64,000 bases of DNA from Amycolatopsis arida (GTDB lineage: Bacteria; Actinomycetota; Actinomycetes; Mycobacteriales; Pseudonocardiaceae): NCBI RefSeq assembly GCF_900115565.1, contig NZ_FOWW01000004.1, positions 124,001 to 188,000 on the forward strand, written 5' to 3'. The position numbers and the translations under genes are program-made. Shown piece after piece: positions 1-8,929 of this stretch (position 1 is the stretch's first letter; each line of letters begins with the position of its first letter). The notes beneath the pieces were generated by a model. It was not told the DNA's origin. It ran no database searches and worked only from the letters and a program-made list of their open reading frames with translations.

Positions 1-413
1 CGCGGCGGGCCTACCTGGCCGCGCAGCCGCGGCTCGCGGTCGCCCTGCGCGGGCGGCCCACGGTGCTACCGGCTCGGTTGACCGTGCGGTACCTGGACAC
101 GGCGGTGGGCGCGCTGCGGACGCTGCGGCCGACCCTGCCGGTGGTCGGCTGGCTGCCGTCGGTGCACCAGGCGCCCTCCTACGGGTACGTGCACACCGCC
201 CATCCGGCCGCGACGGCCGCGGTCGCCGCGTGGGGTAGGGGCGTCGGCGTGCCGCTGCTCGACCTGCCGGCCGTGGTGGGGGAGCACGTCCGGGGCGGGC
301 GGGGCAACCCGGACGGCATGCACTGGGGATGGGCAGGGCACGCCGCGGTCGGCGCCGCCATGGCCGAGCTGATCGGGCCGTTGCTCCCGGCCGCGGACGA
401 CCCGGGGCCGTAG
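1..413 (+). CDS. octT: SGNH-type hydrolase/acyltransferase, 3' part only (probable diglucosylglycerate octanoyltransferase)
   Basis: The gene enters from the left edge and reads in the frame beginning at base 3; the start is outside the window. The visible 137 codons end in a block DGMHWGWAGHAA, which has the Asp-x-x-His spacing of the last catalytic block of SGNH/GDSL hydrolases. The gene is followed after 9 bp by degV and then comEA, comEC, holA and rpsT. This is the order around Rv2418c (octT) in Mycobacterium tuberculosis, where the enzyme octanoylates diglucosylglycerate during methylglucose lipopolysaccharide synthesis. The fold call rests on the motif; the specific name rests on synteny and is an inference. 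Confidence 0.6.
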   Translation, partial: RRAYLAAQPRLAVALRGRPTVLPARLTVRYLDTAVGALRTLRPTLPVVGWLPSVHQAPSYGYVHTAHPAATAAVAAWGRGVGVPLLDLPAVVGEHVRGGRGNPDGMHWGWAGHAAVGAAMAELIGPLLPAADDPGP

Positions 414-422
414 GCTGGCCCG

Positions 423-1271
423 GTGCCGGTTGCCGTCGTCACCGACTCGACCGCCCACCTGCCGGAGGGTTTCGCCGACCGGCACGGGATCAGGGTGGTG
501 CCCCTGCACGTCCTGATCGACGGGGTGGCCGCGCTGGACGGCACCGACGTCGGGCCCGCGGAGCTGGCCGAGGCGCTCGGGCAGCGGCGGATCGTGACGA
601 CGTCGCGGCCCACGCCCGCCGAGTTCGCCGCGACGTTCCGGGCGGTGCTCGGCGACGGTGCCGACGCGGTGGTGTCGGTCCACCTGTCCCAGCGGTTGTC
701 CGGAACGTGGGAGTCGGCGGTGCTCGCCGCGCAGGAGGTCGATCCCGACCGGGTGCGGGTGGTCGACTCGCGCACCACGGCCATGGGCCTCGGCTTCGCC
801 GCGCTGCACGCCGCGGAGGTGGCCGCGAGTGGGAGGAGCGCGGCGGAGGTGGAGGCCGCCGCCGTCGACACCGCGCGGCGCTCCTCGACGCTGTTCGTGG
901 TGCCGACACTGGAGCACCTGCGGCGAGGTGGTCGGATCGGGCCGGCCGCGGCGCTGCTCGGCACCGCGCTGGCGGTGAAGCCGGTGCTGCACATGGATGA
1001 CGGTCTGATCCAGCCGTTGGAGAAGGTGCGCACGATGCACCGGGCGGCGGCCCGACTGGTGGACCTGGCGGCGGAGGCCGCCGGCGACGAGCCGGTCGAG
1101 CTCGCGGTGCACCACCTGGCCGCGCCGGAGCGCGCGGTCGAGCTGGCCAACCGGTTGGAGGAGCGGCTGCCCCGGTCACGTGGCTGCGTGGTGTCCGAGC
1201 TCGGCGCGGTGATCGGCGCGCACACCGGGCCGGGGGTGCTCGGCGTGGTGGTGCAACGGCCCGGTCGCTGA
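423..1271 (+). CDS. degV: DegV family fatty-acid-binding protein
   Basis: 282 codons from a GTG start 9 bp after the upstream stop. The protein opens with VVTDSTAHLP, the signature start of DegV proteins, and carries the later lipid-site block typified by VSVHLSQRLSGTWESA near residues 80-95. Length is normal for the family (about 280). DegV proteins bind a single fatty acid; in bacteria that use FakA kinase they are called FakB, but no FakA is visible here. The gene is probably co-transcribed with the octT-like gene before it, as in mycobacteria. Function beyond lipid binding is not shown by the sequence. Confidence 0.85.
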   Translation: MPVAVVTDSTAHLPEGFADRHGIRVVPLHVLIDGVAALDGTDVGPAELAEALGQRRIVTTSRPTPAEFAATFRAVLGDGADAVVSVHLSQRLSGTWESAVLAAQEVDPDRVRVVDSRTTAMGLGFAALHAAEVAASGRSAAEVEAAAVDTARRSSTLFVVPTLEHLRRGGRIGPAAALLGTALAVKPVLHMDDGLIQPLEKVRTMHRAAARLVDLAAEAAGDEPVELAVHHLAAPERAVELANRLEERLPRSRGCVVSELGAVIGAHTGPGVLGVVVQRPGR

Positions 1272-1465
1272 GGCTGTCCTCGTCGTCCACGCCCGGCGGT
1301 TCCTGGGCGGTGCCGTGCCCCGCTGACGGTGAGCCCGACGCCCGATAGCACACGCCGCCGACCGTTTCCGTCAGCGCACCCCGACCTGTCCACAACCACC
1401 CCCTTGTCCACAGCCCCCGCCCTTCCCCCTGGCCTCCCCACCACCCCCTCCCTAACCTCGACCAC

Positions 1466-2263
1466 ATGTTCGACACACCACCCCCTCCTTCCCCGCACCA
1501 CGGGCCCACCACGCTCACGCTCGGGCAGTTGGCCACCCACGGCCCGCCGGACGACGACGTCCTCGGCCCGACTCCTGACGTCGTCGACCGAGGCCACCGG
1601 GACCCACCCGGCCGGTTCTGGCGGCTGTGGTGCCGATGGCTGCCCGCGCCGCCCGACACGGGAGGCCGGCGCGGCGCGTTGATCGTGGTCGTGCTGCTCG
1701 GTGTCGTCGTCGCGGTGCTGGTCAGCGTCCTCGTCCTCGGCGCCCGCCCGGCCGAGGAGACACCGCCGCCCCTGCCGCTCGCCGCGGCGACCGCTGGGCC
1801 TTCCGCCGCGTCCGGCCCACCCGCCGAGCAGGGGTCGGTGGTGGTGAGCGTCGTCGGGGAGGTTCGTTCGCCCGGGCTGGTGACGGTCGCCCCGGGAGCA
1901 CGGGTCGCGGACGCGCTCGACGCCGCGGGCGGGGTGATGGGGGAGGTGGACCTGGCCACGGTGAACCTGGCGCGCAAGCTCGTCGACGGTGAGCAGATCC
2001 ACGTCGGCACGCCCCCGCCGGGTGCACCGCCCCCGGGTGGTGCCAGCGCGCCGGCCGCCGGCGCCACCGGACTGGTGAATCTCAACACGGCGACGGTGGA
2101 GCAGCTCGACGGGCTGCCCGGCGTCGGCGAGGTCACCGCGCAGCGGATCCTCGACTGGCGCGCACAGCACGGCTCGTTCACCGCTGTCGAGCAGTTGCGT
2201 GAGGTGGAAGGCATCGGGGAGAAACGGTTCTCCCGGTTGCGTGAGCAGGTGACGGTCGGATGA
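1466..2263 (+). CDS. comEA: ComEA family DNA-binding protein
   Basis: 265 codons from ATG. The first 70 residues are polar and cytosolic. One membrane segment lies at about 72-93 (rich in Val and Leu), then a Pro/Ala linker, a SLBB domain at about 120-180 (VVSVVGEVRSPG), and a C-terminal double helix-hairpin-helix at about 205-263 (VNLNTATVEQLDGLPGVGE and the mate ending EGIGEKRFSRL). This is the complete ComEA plan: an anchored DNA receptor that passes DNA to the ComEC channel. comEC lies downstream but is separated by 1.58 kb, unlike the tight comEA-comEC pairs of most bacteria. Actinobacteria rarely show natural competence, so the role in this cell is uncertain. Confidence 0.92.
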   Translation: MFDTPPPPSPHHGPTTLTLGQLATHGPPDDDVLGPTPDVVDRGHRDPPGRFWRLWCRWLPAPPDTGGRRGALIVVVLLGVVVAVLVSVLVLGARPAEETPPPLPLAAATAGPSAASGPPAEQGSVVVSVVGEVRSPGLVTVAPGARVADALDAAGGVMGEVDLATVNLARKLVDGEQIHVGTPPPGAPPPGGASAPAAGATGLVNLNTATVEQLDGLPGVGEVTAQRILDWRAQHGSFTAVEQLREVEGIGEKRFSRLREQVTVG

Positions 2264-3841
2264 GTCCGCGGTTGATCCGACCGGCATCCCGCGTGGCGGG
2301 TGTCCCTCCCTGACCACCTGGCACGCCTCGCCGGCGCCCGGGCCTCCCGCCCGGCCACTCCAGCGACGAGGTACCGAGGCCCACCTCTCCGAGGTCCGGC
2401 CCGGCTCGCCTGATCGGGCCAGCTCGCCCCGAGCTGTCCGGTCAGGGCGGGGGGCCCCGACGAGCGTCGCCGGGGAACGGGATGGAGCAACCGGTCCGGC
2501 TCGTCCGAGTGCTGTCCCGCGGCCGGGGTGGACCCCGCTGGCTGGCTCGCCTGACCAGAGCATCGGGCGCCCGTGTCGGCGACACCGGCCCGGACACGGC
2601 GTGCAGGCCGTCCGGCGGTTGTTGTCCCAGGTTCGTCGAGTTGGTGCACGGGCACGACGACGGCGGCCAGCTGGAGGGCCGAGGTCATCGCCCCGGCGCC
2701 CTACCCACCCCGTCCCATCGGTCCGCTCCACAAGGTCGTCCGACTCGCGGCCGGCAGTCCTGTTGCCCGTGTCGGTTGGGCGAAGGCTCACCGGCGCTGT
2801 GCCGGCCTTCCTGGTGTCCGTCGGCCAGGTGAATGGGACGGGTGGCGGGTGGCGGCTCTGGGTTTCTCCCGGGGCACACGATCCGGGTGCGGCATCTCGC
2901 GCGGAGGGGGCGGTCGGTCAGGGTTCGCCGGTGGCTCGGTCCGCTGGGCTCCCGATGGGCGTGCTCGAATCCAGGCGGTCGGGTGGAATCGCACAGCGAA
3001 GTCCGTTGTGGACACTGCTCCAATGGAGGGAGGGTCACGGGTGGGCGTACGGTCCGCACGGACCGAGTGACTACCGCGGCCACGGCGCTGCCGACCGCGG
3101 GTCGCCCGGCGCAGTGGACCGGCGTGGCCGACGTGCCGTTGCCGCACGGCACGGGCTACCGGCAGCGCCCGTCGGTCGGTCCCTCCGAACCAGGTGTCAC
3201 ATGGCCGGCCGTTGTCGAGGTGGCGTGCGTGGGTGACCGCCCGGCGAGGTGGTCTGGGTGCCGACTGCTCGCCGCGGTGGGCGGAGCGCCCGACTTCCCA
3301 TCGGCGCGGCCGGTCCGGGGCCGCGCCGAGGTGGCCGGCCGCGGCCAGCGGCCCGCCTCGGTGGTCGGGCACGGCTGAACGTTGGCGTGCTGGTCCGGGA
3401 CACGGCTGAGGGACGGCGTGGCGGTCGGACGGGTTGAGGGACGGGTGGTCGGCCGTGCGCGCGTCGAGCGCATGAGGCTGGTCATGCCGGTCGCCGAGGG
3501 CAGGACGTGCTCGCCGTCGCGTGCGGGCACCGGGGCGGTGAGCCCGGTCGGCTCGGTCGGCTCCGAAGGTCGGTGCGCGTTTCTTGCCGACCGGCGCCAC
3601 GGCCGCGTCGACACACGCTGCTCCATCCGAGCACGACGAGGTGCTCGGAAATCCATCGTCAGCCGCGCCGCCGCAGGTCGCGCTCGCTGGTGGCGGCTCG
3701 CTGACGGCCGTACCGGTTCCACCCACGCCGTGGCCCGAGCGCTCGAGGTCGTCGCGTCACCGGCCGGGCCGACCGGCACCAGCCAGCGCGGCGACCCGTA
3801 CCGGGTGGCGAACCCGGCTCCCAGCAGGAAGGAGGATCCAG
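2264..3841. other. 1.58-kb stretch without a convincing gene
   Basis: Between comEA and comEC. Every long open frame here (for example 2601-3236 plus and 2788-3726 minus) translates to Arg/Pro/Gly-rich text without domains, and none shows the strong third-position GC bias seen in neighbouring genes. Small repeats occur (several GGTCGG runs; CACGGCTGA twice near 3370-3415) along with a 16-bp palindrome at 3050-3065. It could be a decayed gene, a long untranslated region or an RNA gene. I see nothing that decides between these. Confidence 0.6.
3828..3838 (+). promoter_or_regulatory. Strong Shine-Dalgarno site that fixes the comEC start
   Basis: The sequence AGGAAGGAGGA ends a few bases before the ATG at 3842. 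It is the best ribosome site in the region and supports this start over the in-frame ATG 258 bp upstream. Confidence 0.7.
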
Positions 3842-6256
3842 ATGAGCACCCCACCGGTCGACCCACCGCCACGGGACCCACCGCCACGGGTTCGCCACGA
3901 CGTTCGGCTGGTGCCCGCCGCGCTCGTGGTGTGGGGCGCGGTCCTGCTCGGCTGCCTGCACACGTGGTGGCTGACCGTCGCCACGGCGGGAACCGCGGCC
4001 CTCGCGGCGGTGCCGCTGCTCCGGCACGGCCGGCCGGCGCTCCGGCGCGCCGCCGCGGCGGTCCTGGCCGGCGGCGTGCTCGCCGCGGTGACCTGCGGGC
4101 TCCGGTTGGCCCGCGCCGAACAGGACCCGCTGCGCACACACGCCGACCGCGGTGCCCACGCCGTGCTCAGGGTGGTCGTCACCGAACGGCCCCGGCCGGT
4201 CCGGGCGGCCGGCTTCGCCGGACGGCCCGGCGGCACCCGGCTCGTGGTGCTCCGTGGGCAGGTCCGTGCCGCGACGGTGACCGGCCAACCGGTGCCCACC
4301 GGTGGCCGGGTGGTGCTCGTCGCCGCGGCGGAGGAGTGGTCCCACCTGCTGCCAGGGCAGGAGGTGACGGCCACCGGGCGGATGGTCCCCGCCCGCCCCG
4401 GCCAGCTCACCGCCGCCGTGTGCCACGTGCGCGGCCCACCGGCCGACGCCACCCCCGCACCCTGGTGGGAGCGCGCGGCCGCCTCGATGCGCGCCGACCT
4501 GCGCTCGTCCGCCTCGGTCATGGCGGACGAGCCCGCCGGTTTGCTGCCCGGGTTGGTCGTCGGTGACACCGACGCCCTGTCCCTCCGGGTGGAGGACGAG
4601 TTCCGCGACGCCGGCCTGACCCACCTGCTCGCGGTCTCGGGCAGCAACGTCGCCATCGTCTGCGGGGCGGTGCTGATGCTGCTGCGCCTGCTGCGGATCG
4701 GGCCCCGGGTCCGCGCCGCCGCGGCGGGCCTGGTCCTCGCCGGGTTCGTGATCCTGGTCGGGCCCGAGCCCAGCGTGCTGCGTGCCGGCGTAATGGGCGC
4801 GGTGGCCCTGCTCGCGCTCGCTCTCGGCCGGAACCGGTCGGCCGTGCCGGCGCTCGCCGTCGCGATCGGCGGTGTGGTCCTGTACGACCCCGCGATGGCG
4901 ACCAGCGTCGGCTTCGCCCTGTCGGTGGTGGCCACCGCCGGGCTGGTGCTGCTCGCACCTCGCTGGGCGGACGGCCGCGGCGTGCCCACCGGCGCCGCCG
5001 AGGCGCTGGCGATACCGGTCGCGGCCTTCCTGGCCACGGCACCGGTCCTCGCCGGTGTCGCCGGCGAGCTCAGCGTCGTGTCGGTGGTCGCGAACCTGCT
5101 CGCCGCCCCGGTCGTGGCGCCGGTGACCGTGCTCGGCGTCGCGGCGGTCGTGCTCGCCGGCCCGTGGCCCGGCGCCGCGGAGGTGCCGCTCCGGGTGGCC
5201 GAGCCCGGCGTCGAGTGGCTGATCCTGGTCGCCAGGGAGGCATCGGCCGTTCCGGGCGCCACCCTCAACTGGCCCGGCGGCTGGTGGGGAGGCGCGCTGG
5301 CCGCCCTGGTCGCGGCCCTGCTGGTGCTGGCCCTGCGGCACCGCGCCGCCCGCACCGGCCTGGCCGTCGTGCTCGTCGTCGGGTTGCTGGTGTTCGTGCC
5401 GCTGCGCACGATCGCGCCGCCGTGGCCACCGGCCGGTTGGTCCGTCGTCGCCTGTGACGTCGGTCAAGGTGACGCCATCGTCCTGGCCACCGGTGAGCCC
5501 GGCCGGGCCGTGGTGGTCGACACCGGGCCGCAACCCGGTCCGGTGGACCGCTGCCTCGACCGGCTCGACGTGCGCCGGGTCCCACTGATCGTGCTGAGCC
5601 ACCTGCACGCCGACCACATCGGCGGGCTGGCCTCCGTCTTCGAGGGCCGCGCCGTCGGTGGCGTGGCCGTCGGCCCCGGCCGCTCACCGCACTGGGCCTG
5701 GCGGCAGGTGGCCGACCAGGCCGCCGCGCACGACGTCCCGCTGCTGGAACTCGCCGCCGACGACCGGCTGGCGTGGCCCGATCTCCGCCTGGAGGTGATC
5801 GGGCCGCGGCACGTCACCGGCCGGTCGGCGGACCAGGACGGTACGGCCATCAACAACACCTCCCTGGTCGCCAGGGCCGCGACCGCGGCGGGCAGCGTGT
5901 TGCTCACCGGCGACATCGAACTCATCGCCCAGGGCGACCTGCTCGCCGCGGGCGTCGACCTGCGGGCCGACGTGCTCAAGGTCCCGCACCACGGCAGCCG
6001 GTTCTCCCTGCCCGGCTTCCTGGCCGCCGTCGCGCCCCGGCTCGCGGTGGTCAGCGTCGGCGCCGGCAACACCTACGGCCATCCGCACCCCACCACCCTC
6101 GGCGCACTCACCGCCGGTGGCGCGCTCGTCGTGCGCACCGACACCGACGGCGACACCGCCGTGCTGCCCGACACCACCGGCCCGGCGGTGGTCCGCCGAG
6201 GCCGGGGTCGCGCCGGTGGCCGGAGTCGTGGCCCACCCGAGCCGTGCGGACGGTGA
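3842..6256 (+). CDS. comEC: ComEC/Rec2 family DNA-uptake channel protein
   Basis: 804 codons from an ATG preceded by a near-perfect ribosome site (AGGAAGGAGG, about 3828-3837); an in-frame start further upstream at 3584 lacks conserved sequence. Order of parts: N-terminal membrane helices and an OB-like DUF4131 domain (about 15-190), the polytopic competence domain (about 220-510, containing LTHLLAVSGSNVAI), then a metallo-beta-lactamase domain (about 535-790) with SHLHADHIGG, LLTGDIE and the VPHHGS block. The protein forms the inner-membrane channel for single-stranded DNA in competent bacteria. All metal-binding motifs are present, so the gene looks intact. The partner comEA is upstream on the same strand. 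Confidence 0.94.
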   Translation: MSTPPVDPPPRDPPPRVRHDVRLVPAALVVWGAVLLGCLHTWWLTVATAGTAALAAVPLLRHGRPALRRAAAAVLAGGVLAAVTCGLRLARAEQDPLRTHADRGAHAVLRVVVTERPRPVRAAGFAGRPGGTRLVVLRGQVRAATVTGQPVPTGGRVVLVAAAEEWSHLLPGQEVTATGRMVPARPGQLTAAVCHVRGPPADATPAPWWERAAASMRADLRSSASVMADEPAGLLPGLVVGDTDALSLRVEDEFRDAGLTHLLAVSGSNVAIVCGAVLMLLRLLRIGPRVRAAAAGLVLAGFVILVGPEPSVLRAGVMGAVALLALALGRNRSAVPALAVAIGGVVLYDPAMATSVGFALSVVATAGLVLLAPRWADGRGVPTGAAEALAIPVAAFLATAPVLAGVAGELSVVSVVANLLAAPVVAPVTVLGVAAVVLAGPWPGAAEVPLRVAEPGVEWLILVAREASAVPGATLNWPGGWWGGALAALVAALLVLALRHRAARTGLAVVLVVGLLVFVPLRTIAPPWPPAGWSVVACDVGQGDAIVLATGEPGRAVVVDTGPQPGPVDRCLDRLDVRRVPLIVLSHLHADHIGGLASVFEGRAVGGVAVGPGRSPHWAWRQVADQAAAHDVPLLELAADDRLAWPDLRLEVIGPRHVTGRSADQDGTAINNTSLVARAATAAGSVLLTGDIELIAQGDLLAAGVDLRADVLKVPHHGSRFSLPGFLAAVAPRLAVVSVGAGNTYGHPHPTTLGALTAGGALVVRTDTDGDTAVLPDTTGPAVVRRGRGRAGGRSRGPPEPCGR

Positions 6257-6463
6257 TCGAGGTGCTGGAGGCGACAGCGGCGGAACGGCACCATCCGGTC
6301 ACCGTGCAGTCGCCCGGTGTTCACCCGTCGCCCGAATTGAGTTACGTTCAGCCGGTTTCGATGTGATGCACCGTACTCGTGGGAACTCTTGTCCCCGTTC
6401 TCGGTCTCCTGCCTACCATTCGGTCACCGGAACAATTCTGGAATACCCGGAGGATTGAAGTCC

Positions 6464-6490
6464 CAAGGTGGTCAGGGCTCGACCACCTTG
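6464..6490 (+). promoter_or_regulatory. Perfect 10-bp inverted repeat in the leader of the secreted protein gene
   Basis: CAAGGTGGTC at 6464-6473 is followed after 7 bases (AGGGCTC) by its exact complement GACCACCTTG at 6481-6490. The hairpin ends 56 bp before the ATG at 6547. The surrounding 290 bp (6257-6546) are distinctly richer in A and T than the coding sequence and hold no gene. The repeat could be an operator or an mRNA-stabilising stem-loop. No T-tract follows, so a terminator for comEC is less likely but possible. Confidence 0.6.
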
Positions 6491-6546
6491 CCCATTTCCG
6501 CCCCTTTCGGTGGCGGGCCTCGATTTGTCCAGAAAGGTCGAAAACC

Positions 6547-7212
6547 ATGATTCGTTCCACTGTGTACAAGCCGGTCGCGGTGCTGCTGGCCACGAGCGTG
6601 CTGCTCGTCGGCGGAGCTCAGCTCGCCAGCGCCGGGACCCTGCCGCCGAGCGCGACCACGGCATCCGATGTGGACGAGCTCGCGGTCGACCGCGCGCTCG
6701 GCTCCGTGGTGACCGTCGAGAACGTCGACGGGTTGCTCGCCGCGGCCCGCGCCAACGGTGACACGGAGACGGTGCACGCGCTCGACGGTGTTCGTGCCGA
6801 ACTGGTGACCGTGCTGAGCGAGAAGTCCGAACTGGGTGGCTCGTCGGTGGCGAACCAGGACATCATCGACACCATCAAGCGCATCGCCAAGTTCGCCCAA
6901 CCGATCGTGGTCGCCGCACTGCGGATCGGCGGCCCGCTCGCCGCGCAGATCCTGGACACGATCGGGAACGCGCTCCGGTTCATTCCGGGCCTGGGCGGGG
7001 TGATCTCCAGCGGCGTGCTGAAGACGGTGGCGCTCGGGGTCCGCGAGGGCGCCGAGGCGCTGGCCGCGCTGATCGAGAGCATCAAGATCGAGGGGCTGAG
7101 CCAGGCCGAGGCCCGCGACGCGCTGGCCGGTCAGCTGCGTCAACTCACCGACGCACCGGCGGACCAGGTGGCGGCCGCCGCGACCGTGCTGGCCGTGGTG
7201 GCCACGGCCTGA
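6547..7212 (+). CDS. Small secreted protein of unknown function
   Basis: 221 codons from an ATG with AAAGGTCG just upstream; a longer frame from 6379 would add AT-rich non-conserved sequence. Residues 1-29 form a clear Sec signal peptide: positive start, hydrophobic core around VAVLLATSVLLVGG, and a cleavage site after ASA. The mature protein has no cysteine and is predicted helical. Its centre (about 115-180) is hydrophobic and glycine-rich (IVVAALRIGGPLAAQ, FIPGLGGVISSGVL), so it may associate with membranes or assemble into oligomers. I do not recognise a family. It stands alone, with its own leader hairpin and a strong terminator at 7281-7311. Confidence 0.75.
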   Translation: MIRSTVYKPVAVLLATSVLLVGGAQLASAGTLPPSATTASDVDELAVDRALGSVVTVENVDGLLAAARANGDTETVHALDGVRAELVTVLSEKSELGGSSVANQDIIDTIKRIAKFAQPIVVAALRIGGPLAAQILDTIGNALRFIPGLGGVISSGVLKTVALGVREGAEALAALIESIKIEGLSQAEARDALAGQLRQLTDAPADQVAAAATVLAVVATA

Positions 7213-7280
7213 GCGTGGCCCGAATGACGGACCCGACCACCGTCACCGGTTGGCGGGGGTGGGAACGACCGAGCCGTACG

Positions 7281-7311
7281 GCGGGTGGGGCAGTTCGGCT
7301 GCCCCACCCGC
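7281..7311. terminator. Bidirectional hairpin terminator between the secreted protein gene and thrC
   Basis: The 13-bp perfect stem GCGGGTGGGGCAG pairs with CTGCCCCACCCGC around a TTCGG loop. It sits between two converging genes (stops at 7212 plus and 7392 minus) and could serve both. There is no T-tract, as is common in actinobacteria. Confidence 0.8.
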
Positions 7312-7391
7312 CCAGGTCTGCTCGCTCGCCCGCGCCCCGAACGGCCGGCGCGGTGAAGCACGGGACCGGGGGAGCGGAGTGGGGCGGCCGG

Positions 7392-8663
7392 TCAGCCGCC
7401 GAGGACCTCGCGGACCGCGTCGGCCGACGGCGGCACCGTCGCGCGGGGCCCGATCCGGCCCTCCACCGCGTCGAGGGTCTTCAGCCCGTCACCGGTGATC
7501 AGCAGGACGGTCTCGGCGTCGGGGTCGAGCACCCCGTTGTCCACCAGCTTCTTCGCGGTCGCGACGGTCACCCCGCCGGCGGTCTCGGTGAAGATGCCCT
7601 CCGTCCGCGCGAGCAGCCGGATGCCCTCGACGATCTCGTCGTCGCTGACGTCCTCGATGGCGCCCCCCGTGCGGTTGACGACGTCGAGCACGTACGGGCC
7701 GTCGGCGGGGTTGCCGATGGCCAGCGACCGCGCGATCGTGTCCGGCTTGACCGGCTGCACCACGTCGTGGCCGGCGCGGAACGCCGCGGACACCGGCGAG
7801 CAGCCGGTGGCCTGCGCGCCGAACACCGAGTACGGGCTCGCGTCGACGAGGCCGAGCTCGCCCAGCTCCCGGAAGCCCTTGTCCACCTTGGTCAGCTGGG
7901 ACCCGGAGGCGATCGGCACCACGATCTGCTCCGGCAGCCGCCAGCCGAGCTGCTCGGCCACCTCGAACGCGAGCGTCTTGGACCCCTCCGAGTAGTAGGG
8001 CCGCACGTTGACGTTCACGAACGCCCACGTCTCCCGCTCGGCGGCCAGCTCGGTCGCCAACCGGTTCACGTCGTCGTAGTTGCCGTCCACGGCGATCAGC
8101 GCGCCGTCGTACACGGCGGTGGTGAGCACCTTCGCGCGCTCCAGCGACGACGGGATGAGCACCACCGACCGCCAGCCGGCGCGGGCCGCGGCGGCGGCGA
8201 CCGCGTTGGCGAGGTTCCCGGTGGACGGGCAGGCGAGCGTGTCGAAGCCGAACTCCCGCGCGGCCGCCAGCGCGACGGCGACCACCCGGTCCTTGAAGGA
8301 GTGCGTGGGGTTGCCGGTGTCGTCCTTGACCCACAGCCGCCGGACGCCCAGCTCCGCGGCCAGCCGGTCGGCCCGCACCAGCCGGGTACAGCCGGGCTCG
8401 GTGTTGGGGACCTCCTCGACGTTCGACGGCACCGGGAGCAGCTTCTTGTACCGCCAGATGTTGCGCGGGCCCGACTCGATGTCCTCGCGGCGCACCCGGC
8501 CGAAGTCATAGCCGACCTCGAGCGGCGAGAAGTCCTCGGCGGAGACGAACTCGGGAGCCAACGGCTGCCGGTGACCCTCCTCCTTCGACACCAGCTCCAC
8601 GGCGGGGCCGAGGTCGACGGTGCGCGCGCGGTCGGCGGGGGAGGTTCCCAGGGCTGCGGTCAT
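7392..8663 (-). CDS. thrC: Threonine synthase
   Basis: 423 codons from ATG, with the ribosome site GGAAAGG 9 bases upstream. A PLP fold-type II enzyme that turns O-phosphohomoserine into threonine. The PLP lysine is K124 in HSFKDR, followed by the phosphate-binding glycine-rich and Ser/Thr blocks (CPSTGNLANAVAAAAARAG). The long N-terminal part and the EPGCTRL substrate motif agree with the family. The hom and thrB genes are not next to it. The striking point is control: the 5' leader is a SAM-I riboswitch (8678-8806) whose closing helix abuts the ribosome site, so expression should respond to S-adenosylmethionine. Other PLP lyases share the fold, but the motifs fit threonine synthase best. 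Confidence 0.88.
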   Translation of the reverse strand: MTAALGTSPADRARTVDLGPAVELVSKEEGHRQPLAPEFVSAEDFSPLEVGYDFGRVRREDIESGPRNIWRYKKLLPVPSNVEEVPNTEPGCTRLVRADRLAAELGVRRLWVKDDTGNPTHSFKDRVVAVALAAAREFGFDTLACPSTGNLANAVAAAAARAGWRSVVLIPSSLERAKVLTTAVYDGALIAVDGNYDDVNRLATELAAERETWAFVNVNVRPYYSEGSKTLAFEVAEQLGWRLPEQIVVPIASGSQLTKVDKGFRELGELGLVDASPYSVFGAQATGCSPVSAAFRAGHDVVQPVKPDTIARSLAIGNPADGPYVLDVVNRTGGAIEDVSDDEIVEGIRLLARTEGIFTETAGGVTVATAKKLVDNGVLDPDAETVLLITGDGLKTLDAVEGRIGPRATVPPSADAVREVLGG

Positions 8664-8677
8664 CGCGAGGTCCTTTC

Positions 8678-8806
8678 CTCATCTGTCCCACATCGTGGGC
8701 CGGAATTGGCACCGTGGTCGCCAGCTACCTCGCGGAATCGAGATGACAGGCTGGACGCCGGTTGCCGGGGCTTCGTCGGGCCGTTCCCTCTGCCCCTCTG
8801 GATGAG
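8678..8806 (-). ncRNA. SAM-I (S-box) riboswitch in the thrC leader
   Basis: Read on the minus strand, the leader has every hallmark of the SAM-I aptamer in order. P1 5' strand CTCATC (8806-8801); AGAGGGGCAGAGGGA with the kink-turn region; GGCCC followed by GAAGCCCCGGCAACC, the core and pseudoknot block; then GGTGCCAATTCC, the conserved J3/4-P4 block; and the P1 3' strand GATGAG (8683-8678), which exactly complements the 5' strand. The ribosome site GGAAAGG begins at the last bases of P1, 9 bases before the ATG. SAM-stabilised P1 would therefore lie against the ribosome site, which suggests translational control. No separate terminator hairpin is evident. Confidence 0.93.
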
Positions 8807-8929
8807 CGGTATTCGGTTGTCGGCGGCTGCCGTGTGCTCCACAGTACGACATCACGCCATCGCGCGGCCACGGGATGGGGGCACATCACCGGGGCGGACG
8901 CCTCGCGTTCCACATGGCAGGATCACGGT

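Noticed and set aside
179-2791. 870-codon open frame on the minus strand
   Set aside because: Antisense to octT, degV and comEA; low-complexity composition.
3050-3065. Palindrome CGGTCCG-CA-CGGACCG
   Set aside because: Two-base loop, no gene start nearby; expected by chance in GC-rich DNA.
2601-3726. Possible proteins in the comEA-comEC gap on both strands
   Set aside because: No domains, no ribosome sites, and no third-position GC bias.
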